From positions 1,426,001 through 1,490,000 of the forward strand of contig NZ_WTVH02000010.1 in NCBI RefSeq assembly GCF_012910785.2: DNA of 64,000 nt. The letters are read 5' to 3'. Under the pieces are notes generated by a model. That model saw only the letters and a list, made by a program, of their open reading frames with translations. It searched no databases and was not told the origin of the DNA. The stretch comes from Aromatoleum buckelii. Its GTDB lineage: Bacteria; Pseudomonadota; Gammaproteobacteria; Burkholderiales; Rhodocyclaceae. Each line of letters opens with the position of its first letter. Positions within the stretch are counted from its first letter, which is position 1. Both the position numbers and the translations under genes were made by a program. Positions 44,602 through 53,288 of the stretch are shown here, in pieces.

Positions 44602-45357
44602 TCAGCTGGGCGTCGGAGCCGGGAAGACCTTGCGGTAGATCGACTCGCTGGCGTAAGCCATCACGGGAAGGGTTACCGGCAGGAGCAGGGGTATCGCGAT
44701 CGACAGCATGATCGTCGCTGCGAGGACCAACGCCCACAGCATGTTGGTAAAAAAGCTGTGGAAAACCGCACGAACGCTGGCGTTGACCGCGACGACGAGA
44801 CCGGCACGGCGCTCGATCAGCAGTGGCACCGCGTAGGCGGTGACGAAAAACACGATCAGCGCGAAAAACCCTCCCGCAATCGACACCCCGACATGAAACC
44901 GCAGCACGGTACCCGACAGCGGAAGCAGCAGGCTCCAGTCGGAACTGCTATCACCGACCATGAAACTGAACAGGATGCCGGCGTCGGTCATCCAGATCAC
45001 GAACACGAAACCGCAAACCAGCATCAAGCCCCAGAGGTCCCGCGGCGTGTTCACGAAGCCGGCGGCGACGTCTCGAATCCCCGGTTTGCCGCCCCTGCGG
45101 CGCACTCTTGAAATCGCGAAAAATCCGGCCAGCAGGCCTGGTGCGATGAGCATGAACCCGCCGATAAGCGGCAGTCCCATCGGACTGAACCCGAGACTCA
45201 CCAGCGCGCCCAGCAGCCCGACGCCCGCAAGCATGAAAGTTCCGGCGTACATAATGCTGACCAGCGGCGCCGACAGGAATACGCGCACACCTTCGCCCAC
45301 GGCCGTCGCAATTTGCACGGGACGGATATGCTGCGGTTGCGGGCGGCTGGCATTCAT
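44602..45357 (-). CDS. DUF2189 family membrane protein
   Basis: A 251-residue protein with about six helices. It starts with a short polar head (RPVQIATAVGEGVRVF). It contains PLIGGFMLIAPGLLAGFFAISRVRRRG and a late FHSFFTNMLWALVLAATIML segment, which fits DUF2189. The function of the family is unknown, though it is often found near respiratory gene clusters. It is divergent from the cytochrome gene and converges with the NnrS-like gene. Confidence 0.82.
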   Translation of the reverse strand: MNASRPQPQHIRPVQIATAVGEGVRVFLSAPLVSIMYAGTFMLAGVGLLGALVSLGFSPMGLPLIGGFMLIAPGLLAGFFAISRVRRRGGKPGIRDVAAGFVNTPRDLWGLMLVCGFVFVIWMTDAGILFSFMVGDSSSDWSLLLPLSGTVLRFHVGVSIAGGFFALIVFFVTAYAVPLLIERRAGLVVAVNASVRAVFHSFFTNMLWALVLAATIMLSIAIPLLLPVTLPVMAYASESIYRKVFPAPTPS

Positions 45358-45498
45358 CCGGGAGGCTCACAACGGGTTCGGGAGCAATTCGGTTTGACGC
45401 ACCTTTCACTCCACGATACACATCAATTGGGCGAGCGGAATGGAAAAGTTGTAGGGTTTACGAGGCCCCGGCGGAGCGGTTGAATCAAGATTTTTGAC

Positions 45499-45540
45499 TT
45501 GATTTACGTCAAATTGGATGGCGTATGTAAACGATATGAT
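45499..45540 (+). promoter_or_regulatory. FNR/Dnr-type class II promoter of the cytochrome gene
   Basis: TTGATTTACGTCAA at 45499-45512 matches the FNR/Dnr consensus TTGAT-N4-(A/G)TCAA. TATGAT at 45535-45540 is a good -10. With a start site at 45547 the FNR box is centred at -41.5, the class II activation position. The gene should be induced under low oxygen or during denitrification. Confidence 0.8.
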
Positions 45541-45597
45541 CGGTGGTTTTAATTCGGGGCAATGCAAATATTCATCCCCATATAACAGGAGATTATA

Positions 45598-46077
45598 ATG
45601 AAAAAATCCACAATGATTCTTGCAGCCTCCCTCGCCGCCCTTTTGTCCGCCTGCGGAGAAAAGGAAAGCGACGTTCCTGCAGCCCCCGCGACGACCCCCG
45701 CACCCGCTCCGGCAGCACCCGAGGCCCCGGCGACCCCGCCCGCGTCGGAAGCTCCGGCAGCCCCGGCCGCTTCCGAAGCGCCCGCAGCAGCGCCGGCCGC
45801 ACCGGCTGCACCGGCCGCGTCCGCAGCAAACGGAGCCAGCGTCTATAACAAGACGTGTTCGCTGTGCCATGCAGCAGGCGTCGCCGGCGCACCGAAGCCG
45901 GGCGACAAGGCCGACTGGGGCCCGCGTATCGCCCAAGGCAAGGACCTCCTTTACAAGCATGCGATCGAAGGCTTCACCGGCGCGAAAGGCATGATGCCCC
46001 CGCGTGGCGGCGGTGCTTCGCTGACCGACGAGGAAGTCAAGGCGGCAGTCGATTACATGGTTGGAAAGTCGAGCTGA
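45598..46077 (+). CDS. Lipoprotein cytochrome c5-like protein
   Basis: A 159-residue monoheme cytochrome. The lipobox LSAC ends near residue 18, so it should be lipid-anchored. A long Ala/Pro-rich linker (about 25-75) leads to the heme domain, with the site CSLCH (about 87-91) and the distal Met in GMMPPRGG. The linker lets the heme reach periplasmic partners. The protein is a plausible donor for NosZ. An FNR-type promoter and a strong terminator frame the gene. Confidence 0.88.
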   Translation: MKKSTMILAASLAALLSACGEKESDVPAAPATTPAPAPAAPEAPATPPASEAPAAPAASEAPAAAPAAPAAPAASAANGASVYNKTCSLCHAAGVAGAPKPGDKADWGPRIAQGKDLLYKHAIEGFTGAKGMMPPRGGGASLTDEEVKAAVDYMVGKSS

Positions 46078-46098
46078 TTTCGACCAGGACTCACGCTC

Positions 46099-46159
46099 GT
46101 CGCCTCCTCGGAGGCGACCGGCAACAAAAAAGGGGCGATCCAATCGCCCCTTTTTTTTT
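46099..46159 (+). terminator. Rho-independent terminator after the cytochrome gene
   Basis: GTCGCCTC at 46099-46106 pairs with GAGGCGAC at 46111-46118. It is followed by a second stem, GGGGCGAT (46132-46139) with ATCGCCCC (46143-46150), and a run of nine T (46151-46159). An A-run before the second stem makes it bidirectional, so it may also end the convergent nos transcript. Confidence 0.9.
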
Positions 46160-46204
46160 GCCTGCAGCAGCGGCATGCGCCTGCTCCCGCTGCCAGCCCT
46201 GCGG

Positions 46205-46570
46205 TCAGGCTTCGCTGTCGATCCCCAGCATCGGGTTTTCGAGCAGAGCACGAATCAGTTGTGCGACGTTGTGGGCAGGAGCCTGGTCGGGACGGGTCAC
46301 CGGATCGGCATGCACCCGACCGTCGACGTCGTGAAGGTGGTTGGGAAAAGTTGCCAGATCGCGGTGCAGCGGCGCCGTGTCGATACCGGCTTCGGCGTCG
46401 CCGTGTGTCCAGCGCAGCGAATAGGCGTCGGGCGCGGCATAACGGATGGTCAGCGTGACGCCGTTTTCGAGCGTCGCGATCAAGGCGTCCTGTTTCTGCT
46501 CGATAGGCACTGCAAGCCGTTCCCCGAAGTCCTTTTCGATGGCTGCCCCAAGTTCGATGTGCAAGCTCAT
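46205..46570 (-). CDS. Hypothetical protein, end of nos operon (A)
   Basis: A 121-residue soluble protein with no motif I recognise. It has a compact beta-rich front (ERLAVPIEQKQDALIATLENGVTLTIRY) and a helical end (NVAQLIRALLENPMLGID). The start at 46570 overlaps the stop of the preceding small gene by four bases, so it is probably translated as part of the nos transcript. The next feature downstream is the convergent terminator. Confidence 0.6.
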   Translation of the reverse strand: MSLHIELGAAIEKDFGERLAVPIEQKQDALIATLENGVTLTIRYAAPDAYSLRWTHGDAEAGIDTAPLHRDLATFPNHLHDVDGRVHADPVTRPDQAPAHNVAQLIRALLENPMLGIDSEA

Positions 46571-46845
46571 TTGCGACCGATCTCCTTCAGGCATTCGGCA
46601 AGCATCGCGCGTACGGTCTCCCGGGTGTCGGACAGGATGCGCGCACTGAGGTAATGTTCGTAGGCGGGATGTTCGGGAACCGCGCCGGTGTAGATCTGCT
46701 CGAGCAGCGCGATCTCGTCCGCCACGCCGTAGCCTTCGAGGATGGCGCCGCGGTTCTCGCGCAGTTCGTAAATCAGGCGGGAGAGCTGTTCGAGCTGGAT
46801 TGCATCTTCAGGCTCGAAGTCGTTGTAGAAATTGGCCATGGTCAC
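46567..46845 (-). CDS. Hypothetical protein, end of nos operon (B)
   Basis: A protein of 90-92 residues that is mostly alpha-helical and acidic (FEPEDAIQLEQLSRLIYELREN...). The GTG at 46845 overlaps the nosL stop by four bases (GTGA), which favours it over the ATG at 46839. It overlaps the following hypothetical gene too. The position suggests a role in N2O reductase assembly or electron transfer, but nothing in the sequence proves it. Confidence 0.6.
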   Translation of the reverse strand: MTMANFYNDFEPEDAIQLEQLSRLIYELRENRGAILEGYGVADEIALLEQIYTGAVPEHPAYEHYLSARILSDTRETVRAMLAECLKEIGRK

Positions 46846-47399
46846 ATACCTTGATCATGGAGTACGCCGCCGTCCAGCACTGCCATGGCAGGCGTGACGT
46901 CGGCAAATGCGACGACCTTGCCGCCATGCTCCGTGGCGAATTTCTGCGCGTCCCCTTCGAGTGCGAACGAAGCGATCGTCGGCCCCATCGAACCGTGACG
47001 CGAGCTGCCGTGGACATACCAGGCGGCTTTCGCGTCAATCCAGTTGTCGCGCGGTTCGGTCCAGTCGGCCTTGCCCATGTCTTGCACGAACAGCGCGCGC
47101 ACCTGCCTCACCTGCTCGGGCTTGAAGTAGATCGCGAACATTTCCACGGTGTCGCAGAAGAAATCGGGTTCGGCGCGGTCGGCGTAGTGAATCTGCGCTT
47201 TCGGGCCCGGGTAGTCGGCGAGCAACATGCCGTCGAGCGTGCATGAGGTGCTGCGGTCGATCTCCACCGGGACGAGCGGCGCAGACCCGTCGGTTTTCCC
47301 GCACGCGGCGAGCAGCGTCGCGGCGAAACACACCACGAGGAGGTGGCGTACGAGCGAGCTGCGTAGCGGATTGGCGGACGGGCGTCTTTGCGCGTTCAT
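46842..47399 (-). CDS. nosL: Copper chaperone lipoprotein NosL
   Basis: A 185-residue lipoprotein. The lipobox LLAAC ends at C33. The copper-binding motif C53-x3-G-M58 (STSCTLDGMLL) is intact, as in known NosL proteins, which deliver Cu(I) for the CuZ site of NosZ. The start at 47399 overlaps nosY by four bases. It is followed on the same transcript by two small unknown genes. Confidence 0.92.
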   Translation of the reverse strand: MNAQRRPSANPLRSSLVRHLLVVCFAATLLAACGKTDGSAPLVPVEIDRSTSCTLDGMLLADYPGPKAQIHYADRAEPDFFCDTVEMFAIYFKPEQVRQVRALFVQDMGKADWTEPRDNWIDAKAAWYVHGSSRHGSMGPTIASFALEGDAQKFATEHGGKVVAFADVTPAMAVLDGGVLHDQGM

Positions 47400-48211
47400 T
47401 TGCGAAATCTCCAGGTGGCGACAGCGAGCGGTGTCACGATCCATGCCAGCATCACCAGGCCGAGCAGCCAGGGCTCTGCGAGCGTGCGGGGGAAAACGGT
47501 GGCGAGCCCATACAGCGTGCGGACGTCGTCGAGCGTGAAAATGTTGAGGATGCGGAACACGTCGGCGGGGTTGAGCAGCAGCAGGTAGGGAAAAATCTCG
47601 CCGCCGTAGCTGCCGCCGGTGACGACCAGCGCACCGAGCAGCAGCAGGTCGAACACCAGCACGAAGAAGAACCATGCCGCGATCGCGAGGCCGGAGGCGC
47701 GGGTACGGTCGGCGGCGAACACCGACAGCATCACCGCGATGCTCAGGAAAGCCATTCCGAGCAGCACGGAACTCGCCATGAAGCCGAAGTAGTGGAACAG
47801 TGCGGGGAGGTCGAGTTGCGCCGCCAGCACGACGGCGACGAGACCGAAGCCGGCAATTGTCGAGAAAGCGAGCGCCGCCGCGAGGCCGAGATATTTGCCG
47901 AGCAGCAGCTCGAAGCGGGTAATCGGCATCGACAGCAGCAAGTCGAGCGAACCGCGCTCGCGCTCGCCGACGATCGCATCGAAGCCGAGCACCAGTGCGA
48001 TCAGCGGGATCAGGTAGATCACGAGGCTCACGAGGCTCGCGATCGTCACGCCGATCGAACGAAACCCGACCGCGCCCTGCTGCGCGCCGCCGAAATATGC
48101 GATCACCAGCGCGAACACCGTGAACACGAGCGCCACCGCGAGCACCCAGCGGTTGCGGATGCGGTCCCAGAATTCCTTGCCGGCGATCGTGCCGACCTGT
48201 CGCAATTCCAT
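47396..48211 (-). CDS. nosY: ABC transporter permease NosY
   Basis: A 271-residue inner-membrane protein with six helices. VGERERGSLDLLLSMPITRFELLLGKYLG (about 83-111) is the coupling region typical of NosY and related ABC-2 permeases. It works with NosF and NosD in CuZ maturation, probably by supplying sulfur or a cofactor. The start at 48211 lies four bases after the nosF stop. It overlaps nosL by four bases. Confidence 0.93.
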   Translation of the reverse strand: MELRQVGTIAGKEFWDRIRNRWVLAVALVFTVFALVIAYFGGAQQGAVGFRSIGVTIASLVSLVIYLIPLIALVLGFDAIVGERERGSLDLLLSMPITRFELLLGKYLGLAAALAFSTIAGFGLVAVVLAAQLDLPALFHYFGFMASSVLLGMAFLSIAVMLSVFAADRTRASGLAIAAWFFFVLVFDLLLLGALVVTGGSYGGEIFPYLLLLNPADVFRILNIFTLDDVRTLYGLATVFPRTLAEPWLLGLVMLAWIVTPLAVATWRFRK

Positions 48212-48215
48212 ATGA

Positions 48216-49166
48216 TCAATCCGAAAAACCGAAGAACACGTCTTCGAGCGACGGTTCGTGGACGTGAAGATCGAGCACCTTGTCGCCGAGCGACGCGAGC
48301 GCCTGCAGCACGAGCATCTTCGCGTCACGCCGGCACTGCACCGCGACGTGATCGTCGCGAGCTTCGACTGCGGTGACCGGCAAATGGCCCAGCACCGTGC
48401 GGACGCGCTCGAAATCGGCCCGCGGCAGCCGCACGTGGAACCACAGCGGCAGGTCCATCCGCTCGCGCAGCATCTGCACCGTGCCGATCGCCTGCACCTT
48501 GCCGGCCGCCATGATCGCCAGCCGATCGACCCGCTCCTGAATCTCGGCGAGGATGTGCGAAGTCAGGATCATCGTCACGCCGTCAGCCTTGAGGCCGCGC
48601 AGGATCAGGTAGAACTCCCGGATTGCTTCGGGATCGAGGCCGTTGGTCGGCTCGTCGAGGAACAGGAGCTGGGGGCGGCCGAGCAGCGCCTGCGCGAAGC
48701 CGAGCCGCTGCCGCATCCCTTTCGAGTATTCCCGGACGCGCCGCTGGGCCGCGTGGGTGAGGCCGACACGCTCGAGGACCGGCGCGCACTCTTTCGCCGG
48801 CACGCGCTTGAGGCGGGCGAAGAACTGCAGCGTCTCGAGGCCGGTGAGGTTGTCGTAGAGCACGACGTTTTCCGGCAGATAGCCGATCTTGCGCCGCACG
48901 GCGCGAAAGCCGCCGCCGCTTACTGGCGCACCATCGATGCGAATGTCGCCGGCGGTCAGCGGGACCAGTCCGAGCATCATCTTGAACAGCGTGCTCTTGC
49001 CCGCGCCATTGTGGCCGATCAGCCCGAACAGCTCGCCGCGTCCGACGTCGAGGTCGACGCCGTCGACGGCATGAACGGCACCGTAATGCCTGGTCGCGCC
49101 ACGCACGGCGACGATCGCGGCCGGATCGACGCCGCGCTCAGCGTGCTGCGGGGTGGTGCTTGTCAC
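48216..49166 (-). CDS. nosF: ABC transporter ATPase NosF
   Basis: A 316-residue ATPase. Walker A is GHNGAGKST (about 51-59), the signature is YSKGMRQRLGFAQALL (about 146-161), and Walker B is LLFLDEPTNGLD. It is fairly long for NosF, with a C-terminal extension of about 80 residues after the ATPase core. It energises NosY. Its start overlaps the end of nosD by 29 bases, so translation is coupled. Confidence 0.93.
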   Translation of the reverse strand: MTSTTPQHAERGVDPAAIVAVRGATRHYGAVHAVDGVDLDVGRGELFGLIGHNGAGKSTLFKMMLGLVPLTAGDIRIDGAPVSGGGFRAVRRKIGYLPENVVLYDNLTGLETLQFFARLKRVPAKECAPVLERVGLTHAAQRRVREYSKGMRQRLGFAQALLGRPQLLFLDEPTNGLDPEAIREFYLILRGLKADGVTMILTSHILAEIQERVDRLAIMAAGKVQAIGTVQMLRERMDLPLWFHVRLPRADFERVRTVLGHLPVTAVEARDDHVAVQCRRDAKMLVLQALASLGDKVLDLHVHEPSLEDVFFGFSD

Positions 49167-50424
49167 GCCATTTGCTCCAGTTCTCGTGTGCTGGCCGCAT
49201 GTGCGGCTTCGGGTCGATGATGCTTGGGGCGCGCAGCAGCGGGAACTGCTGGCCGACGAGCCGCAGCGTCTGAACTGCGGGGCTCGCGAGCAGAAGTTTC
49301 ATCATCGGGTGTTGCCACGACAAGCGGTCGACCAGATCGTTGGCTTCGTACGGAACGTCCCCGTGGCCGTCGCCGTTGCGGTCCCAGCCAAGATAATTGC
49401 TCCAGTAATTGCCGTCCTTGACGCCCCACAATTCGTCGCGCGCCGCGACGTAGCGGACCTGCTCGCGATTCGTGATGAAATCGTTGCCCTCGACCTGGTT
49501 GTGTTTCGATCCCGCCCACAGGTGCGTGCCGACGATGTTGTCGACGACGAGGTTGTTGCGCAGCACATTGAATTCGGCGTCGTAGATGAAGAAACCGCGC
49601 TGGTTGCCCGCGACCACGTTGCCTTCGACGACCGAGTCCTGCAGCGTGCGCAGCATGATGCCGTGGTCGGAATTGCCCCACGCGCGGTTATTCCGGACGA
49701 TCTGTCGGCGCGCCATCATCAGCGCGAGTCCACCGCGGTTGTGGTAGGACTCGTTGTCCTCCCAGCGGTTGTCGTTCGAATTCATGTAATGCGTGCCGTA
49801 GCGCACGTCGTGGATGCGATTGCCGATGAATTCCGCGTGGTGGGAGACGTCGACGTAAATGCCGTCGCGGACGAAGCTGACGTGGTTGTTGCGGATTTTT
49901 GCCCCGGTCGTGTTGTACAGCTGGATGCCGTTGCCGCGACTCGCGGACCGGTAATCGCGCTTGCCGGTGATCACGTTCCCGTCGATCACGACGTCCTTGA
50001 CGCCCTCGATCCACACCCCGAACAGGTTGTATGTGAGGTCGCAGTTACGCACCACCGCGCGCGCCGCGCCCGCTTTCATATAAATGCCCGCGTTCTGTTC
50101 GCCCAGCTTGTCCCCGGAGTTCGACAGGATGAGGCCTTCGATCGTCACGTCCGGCGCGGTGATGCGGATCACATCGCCGACACCGCCCGCGTCGAGCGTG
50201 GGGCGGTCGATACCGCGCAGCGTGAGCGGTTTGTCGATGCGCAGTCCGCCTGGGTAACGGCCGCGGGCGAGCGTGATCGTGTCGCCCGCGGCCGCGCGGT
50301 CGATCGCCGGCTGCACCGGGTCTCCCGGCGTCAGGTTCCAAGTTGCCGCATGCGCCGAGCCGCCGAGGCACAGCGCGAGCAGTGCCAGCCACGCCGCGGC
50401 GCGTGCTCCGAAAAACAGCTTCAT
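49138..50424 (-). CDS. nosD: Periplasmic copper-processing protein NosD
   Basis: A 428-residue exported protein with a signal peptide (MKLFFGARAAAWLALLALCLGGSAHA). The body is a right-handed beta-helix with many NNxxxx and GN turns (for example VVRNCDLTYNLFGVWIEG and NVVAGNQRGFFIYDAEFNVLRNN), as in carbohydrate-binding/CASH-domain proteins. NosD, with NosF and NosY, is needed for CuZ assembly in NosZ. Its stop overlaps nosF by 29 bases. It lies 16 bases after the small membrane gene. Confidence 0.95.
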   Translation of the reverse strand: MKLFFGARAAAWLALLALCLGGSAHAATWNLTPGDPVQPAIDRAAAGDTITLARGRYPGGLRIDKPLTLRGIDRPTLDAGGVGDVIRITAPDVTIEGLILSNSGDKLGEQNAGIYMKAGAARAVVRNCDLTYNLFGVWIEGVKDVVIDGNVITGKRDYRSASRGNGIQLYNTTGAKIRNNHVSFVRDGIYVDVSHHAEFIGNRIHDVRYGTHYMNSNDNRWEDNESYHNRGGLALMMARRQIVRNNRAWGNSDHGIMLRTLQDSVVEGNVVAGNQRGFFIYDAEFNVLRNNLVVDNIVGTHLWAGSKHNQVEGNDFITNREQVRYVAARDELWGVKDGNYWSNYLGWDRNGDGHGDVPYEANDLVDRLSWQHPMMKLLLASPAVQTLRLVGQQFPLLRAPSIIDPKPHMRPAHENWSKWRDKHHPAAR

Positions 50425-50440
50425 TGCACCCTTGGCCGTG

Positions 50441-50869
50441 TCACAGTACCAGCAGGCCGAGCGACTTCAGCGCAATGAACAGAGCCGCGCCGATCAGGAG
50501 GTTCTTGAAGCCGACGTAGCAGATCATGTCCATCGTGTTCGCGACGCGATAGCGCCGCCCCCACCACGGCCCTTCCTTGACGTACGGCTTCGAGCCGAGG
50601 CGCACGAGGACTTCGAACACGCTCCAGCCGAACCACCAGCCGATGACCGCGCCGGCGTGAAGCTCGCCCATCGCCGCGAGTACCCAAACGAGGGTCGCGG
50701 CAACTGCAATGGCCAGTCCGGCGGCGTGGATCGCGCGCTGCTGCTGGAAGCCGGCACGGCTCCACGGCCAGAGGTGATCCCATATTTCTGCGGCAAGGTG
50801 ACCGATCACGCCTTCGTGGTCCGCGTAACGCGGCTTGGCGGGATCCGTGGGCATTGTCGGATTAATCAT
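50441..50869 (-). CDS. Small membrane protein in nos operon, unassigned
   Basis: A 142-residue protein with three predicted helices (about 46-67, 72-92 and 114-141). It has no cysteine cluster and no heme motif. It is encoded between nosR and nosD on the same strand, with gaps of 25 and 16 bases, and therefore belongs to the operon. I do not recognise the family; a role in NosR function or NosD export is a guess. Confidence 0.7.
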   Translation of the reverse strand: MINPTMPTDPAKPRYADHEGVIGHLAAEIWDHLWPWSRAGFQQQRAIHAAGLAIAVAATLVWVLAAMGELHAGAVIGWWFGWSVFEVLVRLGSKPYVKEGPWWGRRYRVANTMDMICYVGFKNLLIGAALFIALKSLGLLVL

Positions 50870-50894
50870 TTCGACTCTCCAAATCCTGCAGCGA

Positions 50895-53069
50895 TCAGGC
50901 CGCTTGCGCGTTGTCGGTGGACATCGGCTTGATCGGAATATAGTAGCCGTCGGCGCCGATCGGAGTCAGCGGCAAGCCGGCCTTGGTACGGCGTTTGCGC
51001 TCCTGCGACAGCGGCGGACACGCCTGGCAATCCGTATAGAGCACCATGCAGTCGAGGCAGTGCAGGCATTCACGGTGATCGATGCGTCCGTTCGCGTCGA
51101 TCGCCTGCGCACCGCAACCCACCGCGCACGCCTTGCAGCTGCTGCATTCCTGCTTGCGGTCGAGGCCGAACCAGCGGAACGTCGATGGCATCGCGAGCGA
51201 TGCGCCGAGCGGGCACAGATACTTGCAGAAAGGGCGCTCGATGAAGATCGACAGCCCGAGCAGGCCCGCCGCGAAGAGCGTGTATGGCCAGCTGCGGTTG
51301 AACATTCCGACGAGGAAAGTGGTCTTGAACGGTTCGATTTCGGCGAGCTTCTCGGCGAGCCCCATCGAGAGGAAGGACACGGCGAGCAGGCCGAAGAACA
51401 CTCCGTATTTCACCCACTTCAGGCGGTCATGCCATTTCCGTGACAGCTGGAACTGGAAGCGCTTGAGTCCCACCACGCTGCCGATCTTGTACAACAGTTC
51501 GGACAGCGAACCGAACGGGCACAGCCAGCCACAGAACAAGCCCCGTCCCCAGAGGAACACGGTCACGATGATGAAGATCCAGAACAGGAAGATGAACGGA
51601 TCGGTGAGGAACAGTTCCCATGTCCATTGGAACAGCAGGGCGTGGAACCAGGTGAGCACCTGCGTGATCGACGGCTGGGCAAGCAGGCCGAATCCGACAA
51701 AGCCGATACTGATGAGCCAGGCGCTGTATTTGAAGATGTTGACCGGCCACTTGTTGTTGCGGCTGGCACGGCGCGTGAGGCGGTCACGGAACCCGTAGAG
51801 TATGCCGACGGTAACCAGCAGCGCCGCAAACAGGCCGATTTCGACGGCACGCGTCTTCCACACCCGGACCCAGGGAGCATCGGGTTTGACGATTTCGGGG
51901 CGTCCGCCTTCGAGGTAGGTTTCCGGCAGCCAGTATTCGGAGTCGAAGTTCACGAAGCTGCGCGTCCCCGTTGCGCGATCGACGCGGTTGCCGAGAAACA
52001 CGAATTTCCACGGATAGGCTGCGGAGAAAGCTTTCGACCGGATGATGAAAATGGACGATTCGTTGAATGTCGGTGCGCCGGCCGCTTCGAGACCATAAAG
52101 ATTGACCGCGTCGAGGTCGCGGAACGTGAAGGAATCCGCGCCTTGGCGGACCTGAACACGGTCGTAGATCCCGCCCCGGACGAAACCCGAGCCCTTGAAG
52201 GATTCGACACCGCCGGTGCGGATCACGAACAGCGCGTGCTCGCCTTCTTTCAGGCGGCTCATCAGGCTGCGCCACGGACCATCACCGAGAACGGCGCGGC
52301 CGACGTCCGGCTGGTTGAGATAGCCGAACCACAGATCGATGAAAGGCTTGCCACTGCGCGGCAGCCCGACCTGTTCCGGGGTCACGACGAGGCGCTGGAC
52401 GCTGCCTTCATCCACGAGTGTGGCCCAGTCGGGCTTGACTCCGGTTTCGACGAACTTCGCCGGTTCGCGCACGGTCGGCTTGAGGATGCCGACCTGACGC
52501 GCTACGTTCGTGCCGGAAGTCATCATCACCTGGTTCTGGGCGATCACGGTGACCGTCGCACCGGAAATCGCGTCGAGGCCGATGATGTTCTCTTCCGGAC
52601 GGGACTGGCCGATCTCGATGTTGTCGCCGACGAACTTGCCGAGGTATTGCTGGTTGAAGCCGATCAGCGCCGATTCCGGAATCCCGAGCAGGAGGATCGG
52701 TTCGGAATGCTTCAGCACTTTGACGCCGGTAAAGCGGCCTGCGGTGTCCATGCCGATCAGGGTGACGACCGGTTTGCCGGAATAGGCCGGGGTATCGGTG
52801 ATGTCGGTCGACAGCATCACGTAGCCGATCTTGCGCTTCTGGCCGTTTTCTTCGATGTAACCTTCGACGTACGGCGGCTGCCCCTTGCGCTCCGAGAAGG
52901 AGGTCGCTCCCGGCAGGACTTCGGCACAGGCCACGTAATCGCACATCTTGGGCGAAGTGGTGAGTTCGTCGGGAAGCTTCGCCTCGTACGCGTCCGCGAG
53001 GGCGACGGATGCGGAAAGGATCAGGGCGAGGGACAGCAGGATATTGCGAAAGACAGCGGGGAATTTCAT
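50895..53069 (-). CDS. nosR: Nitrous oxide reductase electron-transfer flavoprotein NosR
   Basis: A 724-residue polytopic protein. A signal peptide (about 1-26) precedes a periplasmic FMN-binding domain, with the probable flavinylation site S169-G-A-T-V-T174. Five or six helices follow (from about 415). C-terminal iron-sulfur motifs include CGWLCPFGS and CKYLCPLGA, plus two CxxCxxC-type clusters (CSSCKACAVGC and CLHCLDC). NosR passes electrons from the quinol pool to NosZ and maintains its active state. Here it lies after nosZ instead of before it. Confidence 0.95.
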   Translation of the reverse strand: MKFPAVFRNILLSLALILSASVALADAYEAKLPDELTTSPKMCDYVACAEVLPGATSFSERKGQPPYVEGYIEENGQKRKIGYVMLSTDITDTPAYSGKPVVTLIGMDTAGRFTGVKVLKHSEPILLLGIPESALIGFNQQYLGKFVGDNIEIGQSRPEENIIGLDAISGATVTVIAQNQVMMTSGTNVARQVGILKPTVREPAKFVETGVKPDWATLVDEGSVQRLVVTPEQVGLPRSGKPFIDLWFGYLNQPDVGRAVLGDGPWRSLMSRLKEGEHALFVIRTGGVESFKGSGFVRGGIYDRVQVRQGADSFTFRDLDAVNLYGLEAAGAPTFNESSIFIIRSKAFSAAYPWKFVFLGNRVDRATGTRSFVNFDSEYWLPETYLEGGRPEIVKPDAPWVRVWKTRAVEIGLFAALLVTVGILYGFRDRLTRRASRNNKWPVNIFKYSAWLISIGFVGFGLLAQPSITQVLTWFHALLFQWTWELFLTDPFIFLFWIFIIVTVFLWGRGLFCGWLCPFGSLSELLYKIGSVVGLKRFQFQLSRKWHDRLKWVKYGVFFGLLAVSFLSMGLAEKLAEIEPFKTTFLVGMFNRSWPYTLFAAGLLGLSIFIERPFCKYLCPLGASLAMPSTFRWFGLDRKQECSSCKACAVGCGAQAIDANGRIDHRECLHCLDCMVLYTDCQACPPLSQERKRRTKAGLPLTPIGADGYYIPIKPMSTDNAQAA

Positions 53070-53099
53070 GAGGCGTACCGTTTGGAGGGGTGTGAAGTC

Positions 53100-53141
53100 A
53101 GTGTAAATAACCCTGTTGCCGGTGTAATTGTTCCCGGTCAA
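53100..53141 (-). promoter_or_regulatory. FNR-like promoter of nosR
   Basis: TTGACCGGGAACAA on the minus strand (53141 to 53128) resembles an FNR/Dnr box with a weak right half. TACACT (53105 to 53100) is a -10 with four of six matches. The box centre is at -41.5 relative to a start site at 53093, the class II position. NosR may therefore have its own promoter in addition to nosZ readthrough. Confidence 0.5.
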
Positions 53142-53240
53142 TTAATAAATTAACGACTGCTGAAATACCAGGAGAAACAACGCTCGGCATTGGTTTCGAG
53201 CACCGGCGAGCTTACGGTCCAGCCAGACGGGAGTGTCGAG

Positions 53241-53269
53241 CCTGTCGGAGACGGCGAGTCTCCGGCAGG
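53241..53269 (-). terminator. Stem-loop between nosZ and nosR
   Basis: CCTGTCGGAGAC at 53241-53252 pairs with GTCTCCGGCAGG at 53258-53269 (one G-T wobble, five-base loop), 20 bases after the nosZ stop. It has no T-run. It may partly end or protect the abundant nosZ message and so separate nosZ from nosR levels. Confidence 0.55.
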
Positions 53270-53288
53270 TCATGCGAGGTCGGAAAGC

